Shown here: positions 19,225 to 27,927 of the stretch, one piece after another
Position numbering within the stretch: position 1 is the stretch's first letter
Layout: the number at the start of each line of letters is the position of its first letter
Source: Gammaproteobacteria bacterium
GTDB lineage: Bacteria > Pseudomonadota > Gammaproteobacteria > Pseudomonadales > Pseudohongiellaceae
NCBI GenBank assembly: GCA_018661465.1
Contig: JABJIC010000003.1
Coordinates: 1 to 52,459 of the forward strand
Direction of reading: 5' to 3'
Length of the DNA stretch: 52,459 nt
Program-made: the position numbers and the translations under genes
Notes under the pieces: model-generated
Told to the model about the DNA's origin: nothing
Seen by the model: the letters and a program-made list of their open reading frames with translations, nothing else
Database searches by the model: none

Positions 19225-19920
19225 ATGCGCGCGATGATACTGGCGGCCGGGATGGGAAAGCGTATGCAGCCCCTAACTGCCGACCTACCCAAGCCCCTTT
19301 TGACAGTGGGCGACAAGACTCTGATTGAACATCAGATAGAGAGACTCATTGCCGGCGGTGTAACCGGGGTAGTGATAAATCACTTCTACCTTGGCTCAAT
19401 GATCGAAGAAGCATTGGGAGATGGATCCCAATTCGGAATCGATATTTCCTATTCCCGTGAAGCGATCCGGTTGGAAACCGCTGGTGGAATTATTAAGTCA
19501 TTACCTCAGCTGAAAGATGACAGTTTCATCGTCGTGAATGCAGATATCTGGACCGACTTTGATTTCTCTACATTACAAGCAGTGGATGGTGTTGATCGTC
19601 TGGCGCATTTGGTTCTTGTGGAGAATGCTGATCATAATCCCCATGGTGACTTCTCCATCGACGACGATGGTCGCGTTCATGAAGATCACAGTGCCCGCGA
19701 TAAACGGCTTACTTTTAGTGGCATCTCCGTGATGCACAAAAACCTCTTTGCCGGTTTACCCATACAGCCGTGTTCTACAGTACCTCTGTTACAGCAAGCA
19801 ATGGCGCAAAACCGCGTAAGCGGAGAGATTCATGCTGGAGAATGGAAAGACATAGGAACTCCTGAAAGATTGCAGGAGATAAACGAAATATATACGGGGA
19901 GTCTGAATAATGGCTCTTAA
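19225..19920 (+). CDS. murU: N-acetylmuramate 1-phosphate uridylyltransferase
   Basis: MurU makes UDP-MurNAc from MurNAc-1-phosphate and UTP, the step after AmgK in cell-wall recycling. The 231-residue nucleotidyltransferase opens with RAMILAAGMGKRMQPLT and continues with KPLLTVGDKTLIEHQIERL. VVNADIWTDFDF carries the metal-binding aspartate, and EWKDIGTPERLQEIN lies at the end. A general glucose-1-phosphate-type transferase would look similar. The amgK neighbour decides in favour of MurU. Its 3' end overlaps the djlA start by 11 nt. Confidence 0.9.
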   Translation: MRAMILAAGMGKRMQPLTADLPKPLLTVGDKTLIEHQIERLIAGGVTGVVINHFYLGSMIEEALGDGSQFGIDISYSREAIRLETAGGIIKSLPQLKDDSFIVVNADIWTDFDFSTLQAVDGVDRLAHLVLVENADHNPHGDFSIDDDGRVHEDHSARDKRLTFSGISVMHKNLFAGLPIQPCSTVPLLQQAMAQNRVSGEIHAGEWKDIGTPERLQEINEIYTGSLNNGS

Positions 19921-20677
19921 TATCCCCTCTCTGGAATTACCGACATTTGGAATGGGAAAGAGAGCCTATAAAGCCGCATTGGTTAAACGCTTGAGTGGAT
20001 TCAGTCCCGAATCGGAAGTTCCATCTGGAGGACGTACCGAGCAAGTCTGTGTCATGGCCATGTTTATGAGTCTGGGTCGACTTGCAAAAATGGATGGAAG
20101 GGTTACTGAAGTGGAGATCGATTACGCCAGTAGCATTATGAAGAAGATGGACCTTCATGATTCCGGGCGTAAGTATGCCATCGACTTTTTTGAGCATGGA
20201 AAAATTCCTGACAGTGATGTGGCCCAGGCGATTGCATTGCTTCTCAAGGCTGTTGGAAAGCGTAGTGCCTTGGCAAAGCTGTTTATGCAGATTCAGTGTC
20301 AGGCAGCACTGATGAAAGGAAGTTTTCGCCTTAAGGACAAAATGTATCTGCGCGAGGTGGCTGAGACTCTGGGTTATGACAAGCTTGAGTTTCAAAGCAT
20401 CTGTGGCAGCTGTCAAACAGAACCACTATATACAGGGTCCAGACAATTCACAGGAAGAACCTTTCTACAAAATGCTTATAGCATTCTTCAGCTGGAGCCT
20501 GGCGTGGCTGATGGCGAGATTCGTAAGGCCTATCTCCGGCTGATGTCTCGCAACCATCCGGATAAGCTGGAAAAAGACAATCTCTCTGAAGACTCACGTC
20601 GAGCAGCGCAGGAGAGGGCGATGGCAATCCGTAGTGCCTACGAAACAGTCTGTGGCTTTCGCAAGATAAGAGCCTAA
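19910..20677 (+). CDS. djlA: TerB and J-domain co-chaperone (DjlA-like)
   Basis: This 255-residue protein has an N-terminal TerB-like helical domain (about 40-150; MFMSLGRLAKMDGRVTEVEI) and a C-terminal J-domain (about 188-255) with the HPD tripeptide in SRNHPDKLEKD, the DnaK-stimulating site. E. coli DjlA is membrane-anchored by an N-terminal helix. Here the N-terminus shows no clear transmembrane segment, so this one may be soluble. It overlaps murU by 11 nt, and murU-djlA adjacency is also seen in Pseudomonas. The client is unknown. Confidence 0.85.
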   Translation: MALNIPSLELPTFGMGKRAYKAALVKRLSGFSPESEVPSGGRTEQVCVMAMFMSLGRLAKMDGRVTEVEIDYASSIMKKMDLHDSGRKYAIDFFEHGKIPDSDVAQAIALLLKAVGKRSALAKLFMQIQCQAALMKGSFRLKDKMYLREVAETLGYDKLEFQSICGSCQTEPLYTGSRQFTGRTFLQNAYSILQLEPGVADGEIRKAYLRLMSRNHPDKLEKDNLSEDSRRAAQERAMAIRSAYETVCGFRKIRA

Positions 20678-20746
20678 TCTACTTTGGACAAGTCTGCTCA
20701 GGACAAGAGCAGGCTTTCTCTGTAAAATACGGCCTTCAACACATAA

Positions 20747-20784
20747 ATAGCCACTATCTATTGCCACTACTATAGCCACTACAG
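20747..20784. repeat. Degenerate tandem repeat before rpe
   Basis: Three units related to ATAGCCACTACT lie at 20747-20759, 20760-20771 and 20772-20784, ending 18 nt before the rpe start. The 125-bp djlA-rpe gap has no gene. The last copy ends in CCACTACAGTGG, which can pair on itself. Confidence 0.65.
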
Positions 20785-20802
20785 TGGTGAAGGGCCGAAC
20801 TA

Positions 20803-21486
20803 ATGAAAGACTTTCTCATAGCACCCTCGATTCTCTCTGCCGATTTCGCCCGATTGGGTGACGAGGTAAATGCTGTACTCGACGCAGGTGCCGATGTCAT
20901 ACACTTCGACGTCATGGACAATCATTATGTGCCGAATCTCACCATTGGTCCGATGATTTGCCAAGCTCTGCGTGATCATAAGATAACTGCTCCCATCGAT
21001 GTCCATCTGATGGTTAGCCCTGTTGATCAGATGATTCTGGATTTTGCCAAGGCTGGAGCCAGCTATATCACTTTTCATCCGGAAGCCACGAATCACGTCG
21101 ATCGATCTCTGCAATTGATTAGAGATCAGGGCTGTAAGGCGGGTCTGGTTTTCAATCCCGCCACTCCGTTGGATTGTCTGCAGTATCTGATGGACAAGGT
21201 TGATGTCATTCTATTGATGTCGGTTAATCCCGGATTTGGTGGGCAAAAGTTTATTCCAGCGACGCTGAAAAAGCTGCAACAGGTTCGCAAGCTGATAGAC
21301 GACAGTGGATACCCGATTCGTTTGGAAGTTGATGGAGGTGTCGGCGTGAATAATATTAGAGAAATAGCCGACGCTGGTGCAGATATGTTCGTAGCGGGGT
21401 CCGCAATTTTCAACAGCAAGGATTACTCGGCAACTATAGCTTCCATGCGCAGTGAGTTAGGTCAAGTACCTGACAAGCACCACTGA
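20803..21486 (+). CDS. rpe: Ribulose-phosphate 3-epimerase
   Basis: Rpe interconverts ribulose 5-phosphate and xylulose 5-phosphate in the pentose phosphate pathway. The 227-residue TIM barrel shows [16 protein letters not shown], the metal-site [39 protein letters not shown] and the phosphate-binding EVDGGV and VAGSAIF. Its length is typical. In Pseudomonas and E. coli the next gene is gph; here trpE follows directly, 40 nt later. Confidence 0.97.
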   Translation: MKDFLIAPSILSADFARLGDEVNAVLDAGADVIHFDVMDNHYVPNLTIGPMICQALRDHKITAPIDVHLMVSPVDQMILDFAKAGASYITFHPEATNHVDRSLQLIRDQGCKAGLVFNPATPLDCLQYLMDKVDVILLMSVNPGFGGQKFIPATLKKLQQVRKLIDDSGYPIRLEVDGGVGVNNIREIADAGADMFVAGSAIFNSKDYSATIASMRSELGQVPDKHH

Positions 21487-21526
21487 AGAATTCTATTTTA
21501 GCCATAATTTTCGAGAACCACTCCTA

Positions 21527-23005
21527 GTGAACCAAGAGCAATTTAATAAACTGGCTGCCGAGAATTACAATCGTATTCCGGTGTTGCGCGAGGTACTGGC
21601 CGATACCGAAACTCCACTCAGTACCTATCTCAAATTAGGTAAGGGCCTGCACAGCTATTTTTTTGAATCGGTTCAGGGCGGAGAGAAGTGGGGACGTTAT
21701 TCAATAATCGGATTGCCCTGTAGTACTGTTCTCAGAGTTGCGTCTGGCAAAGTAACGGTTGAAAAGAACGGCGAAGTAATCGAGGAAGTTGACGCAGAAG
21801 ACCCTTTCCCTTTTATTGCTGAATTTAAGTCCCGCTACCGAGTGGCTAGTGCCCCGGAGAGGCAGCGATTCGCTGGAGGGCTGGTAGGTTACTTCTCCTA
21901 CGATACGGTTCGATTCGTAGAAACCAGTATTGGTCCATCTAAAGGGCATGATGAAATAGGGACGCCGGACATCTTGCTTATGGTGTCGGAAGAAGTCGTT
22001 GTATTCGATAACTTGCGCGGAACTATTTCTTTTATTATCAATGTAGACCCTGCTCAAGACAACGCTCTGGAAAACGCGCAGGCGAGACTTGATCAGCTGC
22101 AAGCAGAGTTGGCAAAACCTGCCCCTCTGCCAGCTCTTCAGGAGAGAGGCCCTGTTTCAGAGGCTGATTTCAATCACCATTTTGAGCGCGCAGGATACGA
22201 GCAAGCGGTAGAGTCAATTAAAGAATACATAGTCGCCGGTGATGTTATGCAGGTTGTATTGGCCCAGCGAATGTCGATTGACTATAGCGGTGAACCGTTG
22301 AACATCTATCGGGCTTTGCGATTTCTGAATCCGTCTCCCTATATGGTTTATTTCGATATGGGTGATCATCATGTGGTGAGTGCTTCGCCGGAAATTCTCG
22401 CGCGAGTGGAAGACGGGCGTATCACTGTTAGGCCATTAGCCGGAACCAGAAAACGTGGCGGTACCGAGGAAGAAGATAAGGCTCTGGAGCAGGAGCTATT
22501 GGCAGATTCCAAGGAAATAGCCGAGCATCTGATGCTAATTGATCTGAGTCGGAATGATTCAGGCCGTGTGTCGAAGACCGGCAGCGTTGAAGTTACTAAA
22601 CAAATGTTTGTTGAGCGTTACTCACATGTAATGCATATCGCCTCTATTGTTGAGAGTGATATTCGCGAGGACAAGACAGCCCTGGATGTGCTCAAGGCGA
22701 CTCTCCCTGTTGGGACTTTGAGTGGTGCGCCAAAAGTACGTGCGATGGAGATCATCGATGAGATGGAGCCGGAGAAACGTGGCATCTATGGTGGGGCCAT
22801 GGGATATCTTGGTTGGAACGATAATATGGATATGGCAATAGCCATCCGTACCGCAGTTTTGAAGAACGATAAGCTCTATGTTCAGGCGGGAGCCGGCATA
22901 GTGGCCGATTCCCAGCCCGATATGGAATGGGAAGAAACTCAGAATAAGGCACGGGCTATTGTCCGTGCAGTTCAGCTGGCTGCTCAGGGTTTGGATATCG
23001 ATTAG
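21527..23005 (+). CDS. trpE: Anthranilate synthase component I
   Basis: TrpE makes anthranilate from chorismate using ammonia delivered by TrpG, the first committed step to tryptophan. The 492-residue protein starts with GTG ([19 protein letters not shown], matching Pseudomonas TrpE). It has the feedback-site segment [15 protein letters not shown] (here FFESVQGG), then the chorismate-binding core with [42 protein letters not shown] and [13 protein letters not shown]. No leader peptide with Trp codons was found in the 40-bp upstream gap, so classic attenuation is not evident. The upstream Shine-Dalgarno is weak. Confidence 0.97.
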   Translation: MNQEQFNKLAAENYNRIPVLREVLADTETPLSTYLKLGKGLHSYFFESVQGGEKWGRYSIIGLPCSTVLRVASGKVTVEKNGEVIEEVDAEDPFPFIAEFKSRYRVASAPERQRFAGGLVGYFSYDTVRFVETSIGPSKGHDEIGTPDILLMVSEEVVVFDNLRGTISFIINVDPAQDNALENAQARLDQLQAELAKPAPLPALQERGPVSEADFNHHFERAGYEQAVESIKEYIVAGDVMQVVLAQRMSIDYSGEPLNIYRALRFLNPSPYMVYFDMGDHHVVSASPEILARVEDGRITVRPLAGTRKRGGTEEEDKALEQELLADSKEIAEHLMLIDLSRNDSGRVSKTGSVEVTKQMFVERYSHVMHIASIVESDIREDKTALDVLKATLPVGTLSGAPKVRAMEIIDEMEPEKRGIYGGAMGYLGWNDNMDMAIAIRTAVLKNDKLYVQAGAGIVADSQPDMEWEETQNKARAIVRAVQLAAQGLDID

Positions 23006-23131
23006 AAGATGGAAACCGACTGCGAAACTAATTCGGCAGCAGCTTCGATATCTATCGTCAATTCAATGCAACAATTATTGTTTGCTCTCAGGGCAAGCGC
23101 ACTATATGTGTAAAAACAGAGGCTTCGTTTC

Positions 23132-23716
23132 GTGCTATTAATGATCGACAATTATGATTCATTTACCTACAACGTGGTGCAGTACCTCGGTGAACTGGGT
23201 GCCGATGTGCAGGTCTATCGTAACGATGAGATTGATCTGCAGCAGATAGAGGCTATGGCGCCCTCGCAAATAGTTATTTCACCGGGGCCCTGTACACCAA
23301 ACGAAGCAGGAATTTCTACCGCGGTGATTAAACATTTTGCCGGAAAGATTCCGATGCTGGGAATTTGTCTCGGGCATCAGAGTATAGGCCAGGTATTTGG
23401 TGGGGAAATAGTTCGCGCAGGTAAAGTGATGCATGGCAAGTTATCTTCTATTCATCACAATGGAGAGGGGGTGTTCAAGGATCTCTCCAATCCATTTACA
23501 GCAACTCGTTACCACTCGTTGGTTATTGACTCCAAGTCTGTACCTGACTGTCTGGAAGTCACTGCCTGGACAGAAGATGAGGCAGGGAATCGGGAAGAGA
23601 TAATGGGTGTTCGTCACAAAGAGCTGGCTGTTGAAGGTGTACAGTTTCACCCTGAGTCGATTCTGAGTGAGCATGGGCATCAACTCTTGCAAAATTTTCT
23701 GGATGCGAATCCCTGA
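23132..23716 (+). CDS. trpG: Anthranilate synthase component II (glutamine amidotransferase)
   Basis: TrpG hydrolyses glutamine and channels ammonia to TrpE. The 194-residue class I amidotransferase has [18 protein letters not shown], the oxyanion/active-site segment [16 protein letters not shown] with the nucleophilic cysteine, and [11 protein letters not shown] with the catalytic His and Glu. The start is GTG at 23132; the in-frame ATG at 23141 would remove three residues. It is 126 nt after trpE, a gap with no gene, and 29-38 nt before trpD. In some bacteria the same subunit also serves para-aminobenzoate synthesis. Confidence 0.96.
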   Translation: MLLMIDNYDSFTYNVVQYLGELGADVQVYRNDEIDLQQIEAMAPSQIVISPGPCTPNEAGISTAVIKHFAGKIPMLGICLGHQSIGQVFGGEIVRAGKVMHGKLSSIHHNGEGVFKDLSNPFTATRYHSLVIDSKSVPDCLEVTAWTEDEAGNREEIMGVRHKELAVEGVQFHPESILSEHGHQLLQNFLDANP

Positions 23717-23754
23717 TTCGTTAGATCGAGATTAGAAGTTAAAGGATGGGGAAC

Positions 23755-24783
23755 ATGAACATTAGAGAAGCTATCAAGCGGGTCACCTCTGCTGAAGATT
23801 TGGATAAGGCTGAGATGATTGATGTCATGAGAGATATCATGACCGGGGAAACCACCGATGCCCAGAACGCGGCTTTTTTGGTTGGCCTGCAGATGAAGGG
23901 TGTTAAGGCTGATGAAATTCTCGGTGGTGCAACGGTTATGCGTGAGCTATCTACTAAAGTTAATGTAGAGCCCAGTCCTCACCTGGTAGACACCTGTGGC
24001 ACTGGTGGTAGCGGTTCAAACAAGTTTAATGTTTCCACAGCGTCAGCCATCGTTGCTGCCTGCGCCGGGGCCAAAGTTGCCAAGCATGGCAATCGCGGAG
24101 CCACGAGCAAGAGTGGTTCGGCAGATGTACTGGAAGCAGCAGGTGTAAAACTTGATGCGTCACCCAATGTAATTGCAAAGGCAATTGAGCAGGTGGGTGT
24201 TGGATTTATGTTTGCTGCAGCACACCACAGTGCGATGAAACATGTGATTACGGCACGCAAGGAAATCGGTGTGCGTACTGTATTTAATTTGCTGGGACCA
24301 CTTACCAATCCTGCTGGTGCCCCAAATCAGATAATCGGTGTATTCGATCCTGCGTGGATTGTCCCCTTGCTTGAAGTGTTGAAGGATTTGGGCAGTGAAC
24401 ATGTATTGATTGTCTCAGCCGAAGATGGGCTGGATGAGATAAGCATTTCTGCAAAGACCCACGTCGGTGAACTTAAAGCTGGAGAGATAAGCAGCTACAC
24501 GGTTTCTCCTTCTGATTTTCCTATTGCCGAATATGATAACTATCATATGTTGCAGATCGAAACTGCCGAAGAGAGTCTGGTGATGTTAAGAGATGCTCTG
24601 GCAGGTCGTAATTCTGCCGCAGCGGATATCGTAGCCTTGAATGCTGGAGCGGCGATCTATGCGGCTAACCTGACTGAGGATTTAGTCTCCGGAGTTTCCA
24701 GAGCGAAAGAAATACTACAAAGCGGTCTGGCAGTTGAGAAACTTGACGAGTTGGTTCAGTTTACTCAAGCGGCAGCAGAATAA
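23755..24783 (+). CDS. trpD: Anthranilate phosphoribosyltransferase
   Basis: TrpD joins anthranilate to phosphoribosyl pyrophosphate. I place the start at ATG 23755 (MNIREAIKRV, 342 residues) because AGGA at 23743-23746 lies 8 nt upstream and the family begins this way. The ATG at 23746 would overlap that site. Motifs visible are the PRPP loop DTCGTGGSGSNKFNVSTASA, KHGNRGATSKSGSADVLEA, MFAAAHHSAMKHV, FNLLGPLTNPAG and the metal-binding DGLDEIS. It lies between trpG and trpC in a tight run. Confidence 0.96.
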   Translation: MNIREAIKRVTSAEDLDKAEMIDVMRDIMTGETTDAQNAAFLVGLQMKGVKADEILGGATVMRELSTKVNVEPSPHLVDTCGTGGSGSNKFNVSTASAIVAACAGAKVAKHGNRGATSKSGSADVLEAAGVKLDASPNVIAKAIEQVGVGFMFAAAHHSAMKHVITARKEIGVRTVFNLLGPLTNPAGAPNQIIGVFDPAWIVPLLEVLKDLGSEHVLIVSAEDGLDEISISAKTHVGELKAGEISSYTVSPSDFPIAEYDNYHMLQIETAEESLVMLRDALAGRNSAAADIVALNAGAAIYAANLTEDLVSGVSRAKEILQSGLAVEKLDELVQFTQAAAE

Positions 24784-24793
24784 GGAAAGCGAC

Positions 24794-25594
24794 GTGTCGA
24801 AATCGACTATTCTTGAAGAGATAATTGCCCATAAACTTACAGAAGTTTCGGCTGCGAAGCAGCTCCGTTCTATGGCTAAGCTTGAGGCTTCGCTTCCAGT
24901 GGCCGGTGAGGCTCGACCATTTGCCATCTCTCTTCAGGAGCAGGCGGGTAAAAAGAAAGCAGCAGTAATAGCCGAAGTAAAAAAGGCTTCACCTTCCAAA
25001 GGTTTGATAAGAGAAGACTTCAGGCCAGCTGACCATGCCCGAGACTATCAGGAGCATGGAGCTACTTGTATTTCTGTTCTTACTGACGAAAAATATTTTC
25101 GTGGCAGCAATGATTATCTGGTGGAAGCCAGAGCGGCATGTACTATCCCGGTTATTCGCAAGGATTTTATGATCGATGCCTATCAAATTGCGGAGTCGAA
25201 ATTCCTTGGAGCGGACTGCATCCTGTTAATCGTTGCTGCGCTAGAACAATCCCAAATGAAAGAACTGGCATCCTATTCACATGAAATTGACATGGATATT
25301 TTGGTGGAAGTGCACAATCAGGATGAGCTGGAGCGCGCTCTGGAGATAGACTGCAAACTGATTGGAATTAATAACCGCAATCTTCACAGCTTTGAAACTG
25401 ACCTGCATACAACTCTGGAACTTGCCAAGTTAGTACCGGAAGACAAGACGGTGATCACCGAGAGCGGTATCCACACGCCGGAAGATGTACAGCTCATGTT
25501 GGAAAATGAGATTTACGGATTTTTGGTTGGAGAGTCGTTCATGCGAGCTGAGAAGCCAGGTCAGAAACTCCAGGAGCTATTTTTCCCAAGTTAG
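24794..25594 (+). CDS. trpC: Indole-3-glycerol phosphate synthase
   Basis: TrpC closes the indole ring from CdRP. The 266-residue TIM barrel from GTG 24794 has AVIAEVKKASPSKGLIREDF with catalytic lysine and glutamate, CISVLTDEKYFRGSNDYL, IPVIRKDFMIDAYQI, GADCILLIVAAL, LIGINNRNLHSF, ITESGIHTPEDV and FLVGESFMRA. A longer in-frame opening back to 24734 would overlap trpD by 50 nt. AAGGAAAG just before the GTG and the family N-terminus support the shorter form. It is separated from trpD by 10 nt and ends the trp run. Confidence 0.96.
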   Translation: MSKSTILEEIIAHKLTEVSAAKQLRSMAKLEASLPVAGEARPFAISLQEQAGKKKAAVIAEVKKASPSKGLIREDFRPADHARDYQEHGATCISVLTDEKYFRGSNDYLVEARAACTIPVIRKDFMIDAYQIAESKFLGADCILLIVAALEQSQMKELASYSHEIDMDILVEVHNQDELERALEIDCKLIGINNRNLHSFETDLHTTLELAKLVPEDKTVITESGIHTPEDVQLMLENEIYGFLVGESFMRAEKPGQKLQELFFPS

Positions 25595-25671
25595 CTTGCC
25601 TCAAGTTGGGTTTTCCCTGAAGCGGTTTCTTCTTAATTTGTAGTTTGAATTGATGCTAAAGCGTATGTTAA

Positions 25672-25727
25672 AACCTTTGTCTCAATTGTTGTTGAAACAA
25701 AGCTTGAAACAAAGGTTGAAAAAAAGT
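25672..25727. terminator. Inverted repeat with three-copy 12-bp tandem repeat between trpC and vfr
   Basis: AACCTTTGT (25672-25680) pairs perfectly with ACAAAGGTT (25709-25717). The right side is also a tandem repeat: TTGAAACAAAGC (25692-25703), TTGAAACAAAGG (25704-25715) and TTGAAAAAAAGT (25716-25727). On the minus strand the stem is followed by TTTTAAC, so it may terminate vfr transcription. On the plus strand no U-tract follows. Confidence 0.5.
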
Positions 25728-25751
25728 TTAGACTTAAGACGAAATACAAAT

Positions 25752-26411
25752 TTAAGTAGAAGGCGCAACAGTTCCCTGGCGAGTTCCAAAGACTACAATT
25801 GTCTTACCCGAAACACTGATCAATTCCTGCTCTTCCAGAGTTTTCAAAACTCTTCCTGCCATTTCTCTCGAGCAATTGACGATACGGCCAATTTCCTGTC
25901 GAGTGATTTTGATCTGCATGCCTTCAGGGTGGGTCATTGCATCGGGTTCTTTGCTGAGATCGATGAGCGTGCGAGCGATTCGACCCGTCACATCGTAGAA
26001 AGCCAGATCGCCTACCTTGCGCGTAGTGTTTCGGAGTCGGTGAGCCATCTGTTGACCGATGGTAAAAACGATCTCTGGATGTTGGCGAATATAAGTATTG
26101 AAGTTTACGTAACTAATTTCTGCAATCTCACAGGGAGAGCGTGCACGACACCATGCGCTGCGTTCTTCGGATTGCTCAAATAGCCCCATCTCTCCGAAAA
26201 AGTCACCAGGGTTGAGATAGGCAATGATTACTTCCTTGCCGTCGTCGTCTTCCAGAACTACGGAGACTGATCCCTTGATAATGTAATACAGGGTGTCGCA
26301 CTGGTCACCTTCATAGATGATAGTGGCGCGATTAGGATAGCGCTTTCGATGGCAATGGGATAAAAAATTATCCAAATCTTCGATATGTGGCGTGATTGCC
26401 ATTAGTGCCAT
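25752..26411 (-). CDS. vfr: cAMP-responsive transcription regulator, CRP/Vfr type
   Basis: This is a global regulator of the CRP family. I place the start at ATG 26409-26411 (219 residues, [10 protein letters not shown]), preceded by AGGAG at good spacing and matching Pseudomonas Vfr. The in-frame extension to 26534 has no family match. The cAMP-binding domain contains [10 protein letters not shown] with [11 protein letters not shown], where the Arg-Ser pair contacts cyclic phosphate. The C-terminal helix-turn-helix is [25 protein letters not shown]. It sits between trpC and the osmC-like gene, as in Pseudomonas. Met45 of the long form (26402) is a second possible start. Confidence 0.93.
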   Translation of the reverse strand: MALMAITPHIEDLDNFLSHCHRKRYPNRATIIYEGDQCDTLYYIIKGSVSVVLEDDDGKEVIIAYLNPGDFFGEMGLFEQSEERSAWCRARSPCEIAEISYVNFNTYIRQHPEIVFTIGQQMAHRLRNTTRKVGDLAFYDVTGRIARTLIDLSKEPDAMTHPEGMQIKITRQEIGRIVNCSREMAGRVLKTLEEQELISVSGKTIVVFGTRQGTVAPST

Positions 26412-26491
26412 GGGTACAACTCCTGCGGTTTCGATTGCTATTAATTCAGCGTTTTTGATCGAGTTCAAATGTATATCATATTTCGCTCTCA

Positions 26492-26513
26492 ATTGTGAGA
26501 CATCTATCACAAT
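26492..26513. promoter_or_regulatory. Perfect 7-bp dyad upstream of vfr
   Basis: ATTGTGA (26492-26498) and TCACAAT (26507-26513) flank 8 nt, 22 bp in all, starting 81 bp before the vfr start. The half-sites are the CRP core (TGTGA/TCACA), but the gap between them is 8 rather than the CRP-typical 6. Autoregulation is therefore a guess. The gap 26412-26784 holds no gene. Confidence 0.4.
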
Positions 26514-26601
26514 ATTCAGGCACTTAGTGCCCACTGAGAGCCAGGCTTGGCGCGCATTTGCCTGATTTGGACTCCTGTTTAGGAGTAATCTGGAGTCGAT
26601 T

Positions 26602-26629
26602 CAGTTCGCTTATATGAGTATATGAACTG
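26602..26629. promoter_or_regulatory. Dyad in the vfr-osmC divergent region
   Basis: CAGTTC (26602-26607) and GAACTG (26624-26629) flank 16 nt that includes two TATA tetramers. A small hairpin ACTCC/GGAGT lies nearby at 26571-26586. These are possible operator or promoter-region elements for the divergent genes; no consensus is recognised. Confidence 0.3.
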
Positions 26630-26784
26630 TGTTAATCTGCGCGCTTCACTATAAGCAGTAATATCGGTTGTTGTTGGACAATTCTTTATTTCCTAGATGA
26701 AAAAGAAAAGCATTTTTGACCAGTAACAAAGCAATTAATCGAATTAACGACTAAACAGAGATACGAAGAGGCAAGAGATATTTT

Positions 26785-27204
26785 ATGGAAGCCAGAGTTA
26801 AGTGGATAGAAAACGTAATGTTTGCTGCTGAATCAGGTAGCGGACATGCCATAGTCCTGGACGGAGCACCTGCCAGTGGAGGACGAAACCTGGGAATGCG
26901 TCCCATGGAGCTAATGGCTCTGGGTGTGGGCAGCTGTTCATCCTATGATGTGGTGACAATTCTCAAAAAAGCGCGTCAGGAAATTACTGGCTGTGAAGCG
27001 GAAATAACAGCTGAGCGAGTAGATACTACGCCTTCAGTTTTTGAATCGATTCATTTGCATTTTAAGGTGAGTGGAAAGGATTTGAGCGAGAAGCAGGTTG
27101 AGAGAGCGGTTGAATTGTCTGCTGACAAATATTGCTCGGCCTCCATCATGATGAAGAATGCCGGAGTTAAAGTAACTCACGATTTCGAAATTATTGAGGC
27201 GTAA
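26785..27204 (+). CDS. OsmC family protein
   Basis: The 139-residue OsmC/Ohr-fold protein has MRPMELMALGVGSCSSYDVVTIL and a second cysteine in ADKYCSASIMM. The two-cysteine arrangement is the pattern used for peroxide reduction in this superfamily. It belongs to the YhfA-like branch found beside vfr/crp in Pseudomonas (from memory), whose role is less defined than OsmC or Ohr proper. It is divergent from vfr and convergent with coq7 (19-nt gap). The speD gene that follows in Pseudomonas is absent here. Confidence 0.88.
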   Translation: MEARVKWIENVMFAAESGSGHAIVLDGAPASGGRNLGMRPMELMALGVGSCSSYDVVTILKKARQEITGCEAEITAERVDTTPSVFESIHLHFKVSGKDLSEKQVERAVELSADKYCSASIMMKNAGVKVTHDFEIIEA

Positions 27205-27223
27205 GTAGGCGAAGGAGGGCTTC

Positions 27224-27871
27224 TTAGATTCTGTAAGTCGTCTTTTTCATTACTTGAGACATCAAGGTCATGCCATGTTTGATAGGTGCAGGAAGCTCTG
27301 AGCCTCCTGCCTGTCGAGCAGAGTCGCCATGATTTTTCTCATCGATGATCATCTGCTGAAGGATGGCCTTGCTCTTCAAGTCTTCGTCGGGGAGCTCTTC
27401 CAAATGCTCTTCAAGATGTTCGCAGACTTGGTCTTCAGTTTCTGCAACGAAACCCAGACTCCATTTGTCTCCTGCTATACCTGCTGCGGCACCCATGCCG
27501 AAACTCAGGCCATACCATAACGGATTGAGGATGCTTGTCTGACTGTCCAGTTGCTGGAGTCTTTCTTCACACCAGGCCAGATGATCAACTTCTTCGTCTG
27601 CTGCCTGTTCCATCGATGCCCTAACATCTTCCAGTTTGGCTGTTGTTGCCTGCCCCTGATAGAGCGCTTGCGCGCAGACTTCCCCAGTATGGTTAATTCG
27701 CATCAGCCCGGCAGCATGCTTTCGCTCGCTCTCGGTCATGCTGGTTTCATCTAGCTTTTCTGCGGGAGAGCTTCGACGAGCCTCGCTGGCGCCGGGTACA
27801 CAGCTACGCAGTGCCTGGTCTACCTGGATCAGACATTGATCGACAAATGAAAGAGAAGTCTTGTTGGACAT
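27224..27871 (-). CDS. coq7: Ubiquinone biosynthesis diiron hydroxylase
   Basis: Coq7 hydroxylates demethoxyubiquinone, the penultimate step of ubiquinone synthesis, and replaces E. coli UbiF in many gammaproteobacteria. The 215-residue protein has the diiron ligand motifs in MRINHTGEVCAQALYQGQ, EEVDHLAWCEERL, EHLEEHLEELP and IDEKNHGDSARQ (ExxH pattern). The N-terminal 45 residues are an extension common to the proteobacterial form. It acts at the inner membrane. Its neighbours are osmC (convergent) and purD (upstream, same strand, 56-bp gap). Confidence 0.94.
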   Translation of the reverse strand: MSNKTSLSFVDQCLIQVDQALRSCVPGASEARRSSPAEKLDETSMTESERKHAAGLMRINHTGEVCAQALYQGQATTAKLEDVRASMEQAADEEVDHLAWCEERLQQLDSQTSILNPLWYGLSFGMGAAAGIAGDKWSLGFVAETEDQVCEHLEEHLEELPDEDLKSKAILQQMIIDEKNHGDSARQAGGSELPAPIKHGMTLMSQVMKKTTYRI

Positions 27872-27927
27872 GATGGCTTCCGAATTAGTCTGCTGTGATC
27901 TTTACAAATTTTCTAACTATAAATTCT

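Noticed and set aside
21487..21526. Trp attenuator or leader peptide before trpE
   Set aside because: The gap is only 40 bp, and no short ORF with adjacent Trp codons or alternative stems is visible.
25650..26183. 177-residue plus-strand ORF
   Set aside because: It lies mostly antisense to vfr and begins inside the tandem repeat; its composition is that of a shadow frame.
26492..26513. Canonical CRP binding site
   Set aside because: The half-sites match, but the spacer is 8 bp instead of 6, so it is reported only as a dyad of uncertain use.
26412..26534. N-terminal extension of the Vfr-like protein by 41 residues
   Set aside because: The extension has no family match. AGGAG with good spacing precedes the internal ATG, and the extension covers the likely promoter and dyad.
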